DNA of 64,000 nt. Origin: an uncultured Oscillospiraceae bacterium (GTDB lineage Bacteria > Bacillota > Clostridia > Oscillospirales > Oscillospiraceae). Positions 34,868 through 42,852 of the stretch are shown here, piece by piece (position 1 is the stretch's first letter; every line of letters starts with the position of its first letter). The stretch is from positions 1 through 64,000 of the forward strand of contig CATKZP010000006.1 in NCBI GenBank assembly GCA_949841355.1, read 5' to 3'. The position numbers were made by a program, and so were the translations under genes. Under the pieces are notes generated by a model. It was not told the origin of the DNA, searched no databases, and worked only from the letters and a program-made list of their open reading frames with translations.

Positions 34868-36950
34868 CCGGCCATCATCCGTTTCAACGCTGGATTGTCC
34901 TTTACGCTGGCCGCCACGTCCCCGCGGCTGGCGGCGGCCGCCTCCATCATCTGTTCCACGATGGCGTTGGCCTCGGGGCATTTCGCAATCTCTCCCAGGG
35001 TGTCGTAGACAGAGTAGCAGGCGGGATCCAGATCCTCTTTGTCGAACCAGTTCACTACGTCCCCGGCCTTGTTGAACACGTAGTCCGGGTTGGGTTTGTC
35101 CACCTTCCGCACCAGGATCACGCTGCTGTGATCCCCCGCCCGGGCCTCGATGGAGTGCTCCCCGGTGAGGGGCACCCGGAAGCGGAATACCGGCCCGCCC
35201 TCCCGGGTCTCCAGTTCGTGACCGTCTATGTACAGGGTGACGGAGGGCTGGTTGGAGTACGCCTTCACCTCGGTGATATCCTCGCCCGGTCCACGTAGCG
35301 GCTGCCGCACAGGTGGACGAAGGGCTCGCGGCTCCAATGGGCCTTGTAGAGATAAAAAGCGTCCTTCTTCAGCCTGCGGTCGAAGGTGACCAGACCCTTC
35401 TGGTTCTGGCCGTGCTTGCCGCCCTCGTCCCGGCCGTCGGCGGCGAAGTCGAACATGTTCCACACATGGGTGCCCCACAGCCAGGGCCGGGCCTCAATCA
35501 TGCGCAGCATATGCTCATGGTACAGGCACTGGTAGCCCTCGGTGTAGTCCCCCTTCTCCGGGTGCGAGGACTGGTACTGGGGGTTGGCGTCCGCGCCGTA
35601 CTCCGAGAAGCCGATGACCTTATCCGGGTACTTGGCGTGGAAGCTGTCGAAGAACTCGTCGGTCTGCTCCAGCTCGCCCAAGTACCAGCCGAAGTACAGA
35701 TTATAGCTGTTGATGTCGGGAATGTCCAGGATGGGGCTGTCCGTCTCCAGCATGAACACGTTGGCCATGGTGGTGGGCCGGGTGGGGTCCAGCTTATGGC
35801 ACAGCTCGTTGAGCAGACGGTGGTTTTCCAGCAAGTCCCCGTCCACGGCGCTGGCGGCGGTGATCTCGTTGGAGAGGCCCCAGCACACGATGGAGGGATG
35901 GTTGTAGCACTGCACCACCAGTTCTTCCATCTGGGACAGGGTGTTGGCCCGGCCATCCCTCATGTGCATGGTGATGTAGGGGATCTCCGCCCATACCACC
36001 AGGCCGTTTTCGTCGCAGAGGTCGTAAAATTCCTGGGCGTGCTGGTAGTGGGCCAGCCGGACGGTGTTGGCCCCTATTTCCAGGATGAGGCCGACGTCCT
36101 CCCGGTGTTCCGTCAGGGTGAGGGCATTGCCCAGCCCTCCCGGTCCTGGTGCCGGGACACCCCCCGCAGGGGATAGCTGCGTCCGTTCAGGAGAAAGCCC
36201 CGCTGGGGGTCCATCTCGAACGTCCGGCAGCCGAACCGGGCGGATACCTCCTCGCCGTTGTCCAGCCGGGCGGCGGCGGTGTAGAGGTGCGGATCGTCCA
36301 ACCCGTCCCACAGGCGGGCGTGTTCCAGGGCGAACACCGCCTGGGCACGGCCCCCCTCCACGGGGGCGGTTTGCTCCTGTCCGTCTACGGTAAATATGAC
36401 CTGGCCGGCGTTCTTCACCCACGCCTCCACCGTGACCTCCACTGTTTTGCGCTCCAGATCGGTGACAATGGGGGTGACCTTGATGCCGGGGGCGCCGCAG
36501 CAGTCCAGGTCGAAGTGGGCCTCGGGCACTACTACCAGCTTCACGCCGCGGTACAGCCCGCCGTAAAAGGTGAAGTCGGCGCTTTGCGGGTAGACGTGGT
36601 TGCTGCTGTTGTCCACGCTGACGGTGAGCAGAGTCTCGTCCTGCTTGAGGTAATCTGTGATATCCACCCGGAAGGTGGAGCAGCCCCCCTCATGGCGGGC
36701 CGCTTTTTCCATGTACAAGAACACCTCGCAGGTGTGGGCCGCGCCGTCAAATTCCAGGTACGCCCGGCCCCCGGCGGGGATATCCGGCCGCTTCAAGCCC
36801 CGGGCGTACCAGCAGGTCCCCCGGTGGTAGTCGTTGCCGCAGTCCTGGTTGTCTATGGCGTTCCAGGTGTGGGGAGGGTGACCTCCTCGCCCTTTCTCCC
36901 CCGTTTGAGGTTGTTCACGTCTTTGAAAAAGCTCCACTTGTCCAAGGACC
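34864..36950 (-). pseudogene. GH2-family glycosidase with three frameshifts
   Basis: Read across three frames the sequence gives one GH2 (beta-galactosidase-like) enzyme: WSFFKDVNNLK..., HTWNAIDNQDCGNDYHRGTCWYARG, the sugar-binding domain, the catalytic region (CWGLSNEITAASAV with the acid/base NE; VIGFSEYGADA with the nucleophile E) and a C-terminal beta domain. The frame breaks near 36880, 36140 and 35288, each in a run of C or G one base too short for the expected frame. The true N-terminus is lost at the head-to-head junction near 36940. The breaks may be assembly errors, but the 5' truncation is independent of them. Confidence 0.78.
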
Positions 36951-38344
36951 TAGTGAACTGGAAGCGGTGCCCCCTCACCGGCGGGCCGATGTACGATTAC
37001 GCCCCCGACGTGCGGGTTGTGGGGGACTGGATGTATTTTTGTGCCAGCCGCAAGGGGGAGCCCTACGATTTCTACCGCACCCGGGACCCGGAGGGCGGCG
37101 TGTTTGAGCGCATTCCCGGCGCCTTCGACTTCTGGGACCCCAACCTGTTCGTGGACGACGACGGTCGGTTCTATTTCTACTGGGGGTGCAGCAATATGAC
37201 CCCCATCTGGGGGGTGGAGCTGGACCTCGCCGCCATGGAGCCCCTGGGGGAGCCTGTGCCCCTCATTGAGAACCGCAAGACGGAGCACGGCTGGGAGCGT
37301 ACCGGAGAAAACCACCATTATGACCCCGGAAAGAGCAGCGTGGCCCAACTGCTGCGCGCCCAGATGGCCCAGGTCCTGGGCTGCCGCCCAGAGGAGGTCA
37401 CTGATCTCACCCCCGCTATTGAGGCCGCGCCGGAGCAGTATCGGACCCTGCTGCGGGCGGCGCTGTCCGACAGCCTCTACATTGAGGGGGCGTGGATGAC
37501 CAAGCACGGTGGGAAATACTATCTGCAATACGCCTGCCCTGGGGCGCAGTATAACGTGTACTGCGATGGGGTGTATGTGGGGAGAGCCTCCTGGGCCGCG
37601 CCGGAGTGGATGCTGCTCAGCTATGGCAAACGGGCCTGGGCCAGCAGCGAGGACAAACCCGCCGCCAACGCGGTGGACGAAAACGTCCAGACGTGGTGGA
37701 GGGCTGGGGCGGATGACAAAGCTCCCCGGCTCACGGTGGATTTGGGGGATGTGTGCACGGTGAACGCGGTGCAGGTGAATTTTGCCGACGACATGGGGAC
37801 CGTGGAGCGCCTCCCTGAGGGCGCGGAGCTGGTGGGCGATCCCGGCCGGGGACGGTACATTGAGGAGCGGGAATTTTTCACCCGCTGGCTGCTGGAGACC
37901 AGCACGGACGGGGAGAGCTGGATCGTACTGGAGGATAGGCGGGAGGCGAACACCGACCTGACCCACGACCTGGCGGCGCGGGAGGGTGGCGTGGACGCCC
38001 GGTATGTCCGGCTCACCGTCACCGAGACGGCCTATCATGCCCCGGCCTGTATCAGCGGGCTACGGGTGTTTGGCCGCGGCCGGGGCGGGCCGCCGGAGCA
38101 GGCCGCCCAGGTCTCCGCCCGCCGCAGGGACGGCATGACCATGGAGGTGCGCTGGCGGGGGGACGCCGTGGGCTGCGAGGTGCTGTGGGGCCATAGCCCA
38201 AACAAACTTTACCACAGCTTCCGGGTATTTGGAAAGAACCAGGTGGAGATCCGGGGCCTGAAGGCTGATGTGGAACGGTATTATGTCCGGGTGGACGCCT
38301 TCAATGAAAATGGAATCACCGCAGGGGAAACCTGCGCGGTGTAA
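36932..38344 (+). pseudogene. 5'-truncated GH43-type glycosidase with discoidin-like domain
   Basis: Coding begins within the fold at LHLSKDLVNWKRC and continues through APDVRVVGDWMYFCAS, FDFWDPNLFVDDDGRFYFYWG and IEGAWMTKHGGKYYLQYA, the middle and late GH43 blades with the probable catalytic Glu. The first blade with the catalytic base Asp is missing. A discoidin-like sugar-binding domain (SYGKRAWASSEDKPAANAVDENVQTWW) and an FN3-like end follow. The upstream open frame is antisense GH2, not GH43. The enzyme should be inactive. Confidence 0.75.
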
Positions 38345-38358
38345 GCGGCGAAACGATA

Positions 38359-38397
38359 CGGCGGACATCCGAAATAAGGGATGTCCGCCGTGCGTTT
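38359..38397. terminator. Bidirectional terminator after the GH43 remnant
   Basis: CGGCGGACATCC (38359-38370) pairs with GGATGTCCGCCG (38379-38390), and TTTTG follows on the plus strand. It separates the GH43 frame from the convergent hydrolase gene, which ends at 38425. Confidence 0.75.
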
Positions 38398-38424
38398 TGT
38401 CAAGATATATGCTTTTTCATCTCT

Positions 38425-39351
38425 TTATTCGAGATCGACAGCCGCGTCCTGGTACATCGGGTTGTCCAGAATTTCGGGGCTTTCCCCTATGAACGCCTTT
38501 GCGGCGTTCTGGTCGCCCTGCAAATGCCACATGAACCAGGCCGTCACATAGCCGTCCTCAGAATATTGGGTTGCGCCGTGAGGGGTGTTTTTTCTGCGCA
38601 GCATCACTTTCCGAGAATTAATGTCGTCGTAAATATCGGTGAGGCCCTCCAATGTAACCACCCAGTCATCGCCGCCGCCCTCCCCGGAGACAAGCATGAT
38701 GGGGATGGCTATGTTCGCCGCGTCATAGGGCCACTCCAATCCCTGGGCCAGCTCCTTGTTTGTGGGAGACAGCGCGATTGCCGCTTTGTAGACGTCCTTG
38801 TGGTCCGTGTTCGTGATGGCGTTGAATACGCCTACGCCGCCCTGGGAATGGCCGATGATGCCGATGTTTTCGAAATCTATCTTCTGATAAAAAACATTTT
38901 TCTTGTCATTGATGGTTTGATTGTCGTTCAGCCGATACAGGTGCCGGATGGCCATTTCCGCGCCGAAGGCGTTCCAGGAGTAGGCCTCCTCGCTGCCGAT
39001 GACGATGAAGCCCCAGGATGCGTAATGCTCATAGATCGGCTTTGATTTGGATGCCTTCCAGCCTGTGCCGTTGCAGACAACGATCACGGGATATTTCTTA
39101 TTTTGGTTCGCCAGCTCGGCGGGGTAGAAGATCTCGTATTTTTCAAACACCTGCACGGCTGCTTCTTCATAATAAGCCGTTTCATAGGCCCCGTTTTTTA
39201 AGTATTCCGCTTCAATCGCTCCGCCCGTCTCCAATTTTTTCTGATAGCCTGCGGATGGGACGGGCAGCCGGCTGATAAGCTGGAGAGCGATGATTGCGAT
39301 GACGATGACTGCCAATAGGGCAAACCCAATTACTTTTAACATTTTTTTCAT
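38425..39351 (-). CDS. Membrane-anchored alpha/beta hydrolase
   Basis: 308 residues. An N-terminal helix (FALLAVIVIAIIALQLI) anchors the protein outside the membrane. The alpha/beta hydrolase core has an oxyanion-type VVCNGTGW, the nucleophile elbow GHSQGG, an acidic region near VSGEGGGDDW and a late His in NTPHGATQY. It resembles chlorophyllase/dienelactone-type esterases. The substrate is unknown. It follows a second hydrolase on the same strand after 9 nt, so a three-gene operon under the divergent TetR regulator is likely. Confidence 0.82.
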   Translation of the reverse strand: MKKMLKVIGFALLAVIVIAIIALQLISRLPVPSAGYQKKLETGGAIEAEYLKNGAYETAYYEEAAVQVFEKYEIFYPAELANQNKKYPVIVVCNGTGWKASKSKPIYEHYASWGFIVIGSEEAYSWNAFGAEMAIRHLYRLNDNQTINDKKNVFYQKIDFENIGIIGHSQGGVGVFNAITNTDHKDVYKAAIALSPTNKELAQGLEWPYDAANIAIPIMLVSGEGGGDDWVVTLEGLTDIYDDINSRKVMLRRKNTPHGATQYSEDGYVTAWFMWHLQGDQNAAKAFIGESPEILDNPMYQDAAVDLE

Positions 39352-39360
39352 GGCCTCTTC

Positions 39361-40338
39361 CTATTTCACCGGCATATATTTGTCCAAATACTCCTCAATG
39401 GCCTCCATCCACTGCTTGGACAGGGCGTTGTCGTTCTGGAGGGCGTGGCCGGAGTGGGGGAACTCGAAGTATTTGTGATCCACGTGGTTCTCCTCCAACG
39501 CGGCCTTGAGCCGCAGAGAGGCCAAGAACGGCTGCACCCGGTCGTGGGCGCCGTAGGCGGCCACCGTGGGGACGGGGTTCTCCTTTACCCACTCGGCGGC
39601 GGCGATGGGCTTCATCTTCTCCAGGTAGGAGCCGTCCGCTACTTCTCCGGCGGTGATCTCCACCCCGGCCATCACGCCGAAGAGCTCTGCGCAGGCCTCG
39701 TCGCTCTGGTCCAGGCCGAAAACGCCCCAGTCCTCCTGATAGAAGCTGGACGGCCCCACCCCGCCGAAGGTGAGCACCACAGGTACCGGGGCCGACCCAC
39801 CGTCCCGGTAGGCGTAGATCATGGCCAGGCAGTGGCCCGCCGAGCCGCCCGCCACCGTCATTTTGTCGATGGGATACCCGGCCTCCTCCGCGGCCTGGAT
39901 GACCTGGGGCACCGCCGCCTTGATCTCCGTAGACTGGGTGAGGACGCTGGCCTCCGGGTGGGCCTCATCGCGCAGGGTGTAGTTGATGCCCGCCGCCACG
40001 TAGCCCTTGGAGCACAGCCAGGCCAGCATGTCCCGGTCGTCCGCCTTGTCCCCCATGGTGAAGCCCCCGGCGTGGAGGTAGACCACCAGGCCGTAGCTGT
40101 CCCTGCCGCCGGCGGCGGGAAGGTAGAGGTCGAACTTGTTGGCCTCCCCCTCGCCGTAGGGGAGGTCTGCTTTCAGCGTGCCCAGCGCGTCGCTCCACTG
40201 GACGGAGTAGTCCTTGGACCAGGCGGGCTTGACGGCGGTTTTTGACACGACTCCGGCCCCAAAGGCCGCCAGAAATACCAGAATACCCAACCAGACTGGC
40301 ACAGCCTTCACCCTCTTTTCTTTTACCGATTTGCTCAT
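39361..40338 (-). CDS. Membrane-anchored esterase/lipase-type alpha/beta hydrolase
   Basis: 325 residues. An N-terminal signal-anchor (VWLGILVFLAAFGAGVV) precedes a hormone-sensitive-lipase-like fold with LHAGGFTMG (oxyanion region), the nucleophile elbow AGGSAGH and a catalytic His near FPHSGHAL. Asp in AYGAHDRVQPF completes the triad. The start overlaps the small membrane gene (ATGA). It probably hydrolyses a small ester at the cell surface. Confidence 0.85.
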   Translation of the reverse strand: MSKSVKEKRVKAVPVWLGILVFLAAFGAGVVSKTAVKPAWSKDYSVQWSDALGTLKADLPYGEGEANKFDLYLPAAGGRDSYGLVVYLHAGGFTMGDKADDRDMLAWLCSKGYVAAGINYTLRDEAHPEASVLTQSTEIKAAVPQVIQAAEEAGYPIDKMTVAGGSAGHCLAMIYAYRDGGSAPVPVVLTFGGVGPSSFYQEDWGVFGLDQSDEACAELFGVMAGVEITAGEVADGSYLEKMKPIAAAEWVKENPVPTVAAYGAHDRVQPFLASLRLKAALEENHVDHKYFEFPHSGHALQNDNALSKQWMEAIEEYLDKYMPVK

Positions 40339-40469
40339 AGGAAACTCCCTCCAAACAGCGTGCCGCCCACCAGGAGGTTCAGTACGCCCCGTACCGCCAG
40401 CCGGCCCAGCACAAACGCCGCCACGGCGATGACAGCCAGGATCAGCAGCCTTTTTTGCGTCAGTGTCAT
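40335..40469 (-). CDS. Small membrane protein, 44 aa, first in the hydrolase operon
   Basis: ATG at 40469 has GGAGG about 8 nt upstream. One hydrophobic helix (RLLILAVIAVAAFVLG) is followed by LAVRGVLNLLVGGTLFGGSFL. The stop overlaps the esterase start by four bases. It has no known family, and its coupling to the esterase argues that it is real. Confidence 0.65.
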   Translation of the reverse strand: MTLTQKRLLILAVIAVAAFVLGRLAVRGVLNLLVGGTLFGGSFL

Positions 40470-40483
40470 TTCAACGTCCTCCC

Positions 40484-40512
40484 TTGACAGAGTGATTTCG
40501 GTGTGTTATGAT
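40484..40512 (+). promoter_or_regulatory. Promoter of the tetR gene
   Basis: TTGACA (40484-40489) and TATGAT (40507-40512) lie 17 bp apart, about 70 nt before the TetR start. The promoter is placed back to back with the hydrolase operon, whose first start is 15 nt away on the other strand, so the regulator can control both. Confidence 0.75.
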
Positions 40513-40580
40513 GTGGAACAATTGTAACGGCGATATGAATGTAGCAGAAGCAAACAAGTTTGTCAATGGAGGCGGCAAAA

Positions 40581-41105
40581 ATGGAACAAAAGAGGAAAAA
40601 TGTATCACCGTTCAGCAACGAGAGCCGCAACGCCTATGTGGTGGAGCATCTCACCGGGGCCATGCTGGCGCTGCTGGAGGAAAAGCCGGTTGCGGAAATA
40701 TCCATCAGCGAGCTGTGCGATCAGGCCGGGGTGGGGCGGACGTCTTTTTACCGCAATTTCGAGGAAAAAGAGGATATCATCAAGGCGCACATGAGGCGTT
40801 TGTCCCAGGGCTGGGCGGACGAGTGCAAAAGCACGCCCAACATCCCGGTCAGAGAGATCGTTCGGATTGTGTTTTCCCATTTTGAGGCCAACCGGGAATT
40901 CTACAGCCTGCTAAACAAACGAGGGCTGGTCTATCTGCTCAAGGACATCATTTTGGACTTGTGCGGCTTCAATCCGGAGCAGGACATGGTGGCCGCGTAT
41001 TCCTCCGCCTACGTGGGGTTCTTTTTATACGGCTGGATCGAGGTATGGTTCCGGCGGGGGATGCGGGACACGGCGGAGGAACTGATCGCGTATCTTCCCG
41101 AATAA
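40581..41105 (+). CDS. TetR-family transcriptional regulator
   Basis: 174 residues from ATG 40581 (MEQKRKNVSPFSN), with GGAGG 7 nt upstream; earlier in-frame starts at 40560 and 40566 lack sites. The N-terminal HTH reads EKPVAEISISELCDQAGVGRTSFYRNFEEKEDIIKAH. The C-terminal helical domain is of the TetR_C type with an aromatic-rich end. It is divergent from the small membrane protein and hydrolases and is likely their regulator. The ligand is unknown. Confidence 0.9.
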   Translation: MEQKRKNVSPFSNESRNAYVVEHLTGAMLALLEEKPVAEISISELCDQAGVGRTSFYRNFEEKEDIIKAHMRRLSQGWADECKSTPNIPVREIVRIVFSHFEANREFYSLLNKRGLVYLLKDIILDLCGFNPEQDMVAAYSSAYVGFFLYGWIEVWFRRGMRDTAEELIAYLPE

Positions 41106-41178
41106 AAAAATTTCAAAAGGGCGGAGCCTCACAGACCGGCCGCTTGGGAACTTTTTATGGAAATTTTCCCCGCTTCGG

Positions 41179-41259
41179 TTGCTTTTTCCCGCGGCCCATG
41201 ATAGAATGATAAAAGAAACACCCATGGGTGTTTGTGTTCGCGCTGTTCTTAGCGCGAAC
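41179..41259 (+). promoter_or_regulatory. Promoter and palindromes upstream of the riboswitch array
   Basis: TTGCTT (41179-41184) and TAGAAT (41202-41207) are 17 bp apart. The perfect palindrome AAACACCCATGGGTGTTT (41216-41233) covers the expected transcription start, followed by a second inverted repeat GTTCGCGCT/AGCGCGAAC (41236-41259). An operator for a dimeric repressor, possibly the TetR protein nearby, would fit the first. The rest of 41106-41360 holds no ORF I can support. Confidence 0.6.
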
Positions 41260-41361
41260 AAGAAGCGATTGCAGCTGGAAAGGGGTGGGGAGCATGAGAG
41301 TGGAGCCGCCGTGGCGCCGGCCCGCTGTCAGATGGCCGATGGCGGCGGGGTGAATGGAAAG

Positions 41362-41454
41362 CGGCATTTGGCAAACCACGGGAAACCGTGGGACAGCAAA
41401 GCTACGGGACTAAGGTAACGGAAACCTTCCGATGCTATGTTCGCCGGGTTGCAA
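41362..41454 (+). promoter_or_regulatory. c-di-GMP-I (GEMM) riboswitch, copy 1
   Basis: The class I signature is present: GGCAAACC, a stem CCACGG capped by the GAAA tetraloop and closed by CCGTGG, then GGGACAGCAAAGC, GGGACTAAGG and the closing GCCGGGTTGC. These elements form the two helices joined by the tetraloop-receptor contact that bind cyclic di-GMP. It is the first of three tandem copies upstream of the SLH protein gene. Confidence 0.88.
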
Positions 41455-41542
41455 TTTAGCAAACCATTGGAAACGGTGGGACAGCAAAGCTACGGGACTA
41501 AGGCGCGGGAAATGCCGCGCTATGTTCGCCGGGTTGCGATTG
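41453..41542 (+). promoter_or_regulatory. c-di-GMP-I (GEMM) riboswitch, copy 2
   Basis: The second copy reads AGCAAACC, CCATTG-GAAA-CGGTGG, GGGACAGCAAAGC, GGGACTAAGG and GCCGGGTTGC, with a different second hairpin (GCGCGG/CCGCGC) from copy 1. It abuts copy 1 with no linker, CAAT and ATTG closing its base. Confidence 0.88.
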
Positions 41543-41623
41543 AGCAAACCACAGGAAACTGTGGGACGCAAAGCTAATCAGGGGTCTAAGGCGCGTTTTG
41601 CGCTATGACAGCCCGGCTGCCGG
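41541..41623 (+). promoter_or_regulatory. c-di-GMP-I (GEMM) riboswitch, copy 3
   Basis: The third copy reads AGCAAACC, CCACAG-GAAA-CTGTGG, GGGACGCAAAGC (the exact consensus), GGGTCTAAGG, GCGC hairpin, and GCCCGGCTGCC. It lies 40 nt before the start codon. The sequence after it holds a CTTTG/CAAAG hairpin next to the GGGAG ribosome site but no T-run, so control may be on translation or RNA stability. Confidence 0.85.
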
Positions 41624-41663
41624 ATAACTTTGCATCCGAACAAAGCAAAGAAAGGGAGTTAAA

Positions 41664-42788
41664 ATGATGAAGGTATTAAAAAAGACGTTGGCCCTGCTGC
41701 TGGCGCTGGTCATGTGTGTGGGGATGCTGTCCGTCGCGGCCTTTGCGGCAGAGGACGAGGACCATGAACATGGCAAGGGCGGTTGGTTCTGTACCATAAA
41801 GGAAGAGCTCACCTGCGAGACCAAAGAACACAGCCATGACAATGGCGATTGCGAAGATGAATCTGATCTGATCTGTCAAACGGAAGAGCATACGCATGGC
41901 AAATCGTGTTTTACCGAGGGCACGACGCCTACTTGTGGCCGGGAGACTCACACTCACACCGAAGCTTGCTATGAAGTAAAGTGTGAGCTTACCGTGCATA
42001 CCCACGACTCTGCCTGCTATGAGACCGTATGGGATTGTTATAAGCAGCCCTGTATTTGGGGAGGTAAGACTAAAACTGTGGACCCCACCTGCACAGAGCC
42101 GGGTAAGAAAGTGAAACTCTGCGAAGAGTGTGGCGGTGAAATTGGGACGATCGTAGATGAGAGTTCCCCGGCCCTGGGCCACACCGTGGTGACTGATCCT
42201 CGTGTCGAGCCCACTACTACAAGCACCGGTCTGACGGAGGGTTCTCACTGCTCCGTGTGTGATGAGGTGATCGTGGCGCAGAAAGAGATTCCCATGCTGC
42301 CCACCAATCCCGCCCCCGGCCCCGGCGGCACCGAGATCGAGGACCCCGACGTCCCCATGGGCGGCGATCCCGATGACGGCGGCGCTGACGACGGCGCGGT
42401 GCTGATCGACGAGCCCGAGGTGCCTCTGGCCGGTCTGATGACCCGCGCGGAGTTCGTGAATTACCTCTACGTCCAGGCCGGCAGCCCCGACGCCCAGGCG
42501 TCCACCTTTGTCGACGTGGCGGAAGACCACGAGTACGCCGCGGCCATCGGCTGGGCTCAGGCCAACGGCATTGCCAAGGGCATCACCGAGGACGAGTTCG
42601 CCCCCGATGAGATCGTGAGCGTGGACCAGGCCCATCTGTTCCTAGTGCGCTACGCCCAGTTCATGGGGGTGGATATGCCCGAGCTGGCCGCTCTGGCCGG
42701 CAAGGACCCCCTGGAGATTCTGGACAACGCCGACGAGGTGCTGGCCGAGTTCTTCGCGGCCATCAGCCCGAAGGAGCAGGCGGCGTAA
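41664..42788 (+). CDS. Secreted Cys/His-rich protein with SLH domain
   Basis: 374 residues. A signal peptide is clear (KKTLALLLALVMCVGMLSVAAFAA). About residues 40-140 hold repeats of the type EHTHGKSC, ETHTHTEACY and TVHTHDSACY with many cysteines, as found in large surface adhesins of gut Firmicutes. Two CxxC-type hairpins follow (CEECGG, CSVCDE), then an acidic Pro/Gly/Asp linker. Near the C-terminus is one S-layer homology-like unit (LMTRAEFVNYLYVQAG ... YAAAIGWAQANGIAKG). It is probably held on the cell wall. Expression is set by three c-di-GMP riboswitches in its leader. Confidence 0.85.
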   Translation: MMKVLKKTLALLLALVMCVGMLSVAAFAAEDEDHEHGKGGWFCTIKEELTCETKEHSHDNGDCEDESDLICQTEEHTHGKSCFTEGTTPTCGRETHTHTEACYEVKCELTVHTHDSACYETVWDCYKQPCIWGGKTKTVDPTCTEPGKKVKLCEECGGEIGTIVDESSPALGHTVVTDPRVEPTTTSTGLTEGSHCSVCDEVIVAQKEIPMLPTNPAPGPGGTEIEDPDVPMGGDPDDGGADDGAVLIDEPEVPLAGLMTRAEFVNYLYVQAGSPDAQASTFVDVAEDHEYAAAIGWAQANGIAKGITEDEFAPDEIVSVDQAHLFLVRYAQFMGVDMPELAALAGKDPLEILDNADEVLAEFFAAISPKEQAA

Positions 42789-42814
42789 GCGCCAAGCGCG
42801 GCAAAAAACAAACG

Positions 42815-42848
42815 GCCCCGGAGGGAAATCCCTCCGGGGCTGTTCTGT
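42815..42848. terminator. Bidirectional terminator between convergent genes
   Basis: GCCCCGGAGGG (42815-42825) pairs with CCCTCCGGGGC (42830-42840). A T-rich tail follows on the plus strand and a run of T (complement of AAAAAA at 42803-42808) on the minus strand. It ends both the SLH gene and the flavodiiron operon. Confidence 0.85.
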
Positions 42849-42852
42849 TTGC

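Noticed and set aside
36149-38344. A 731-codon plus-strand gene
   Set aside because: The first 260 codons are the antisense of GH2; only the part from about 36932 is GH43. The long frame comes from the rearrangement.
41362-41623. CRISPR-like or simple direct repeat array
   Set aside because: The three units are too long and vary by compensatory changes within stems. They carry the c-di-GMP-I riboswitch motifs, and there are no equal-length spacers.
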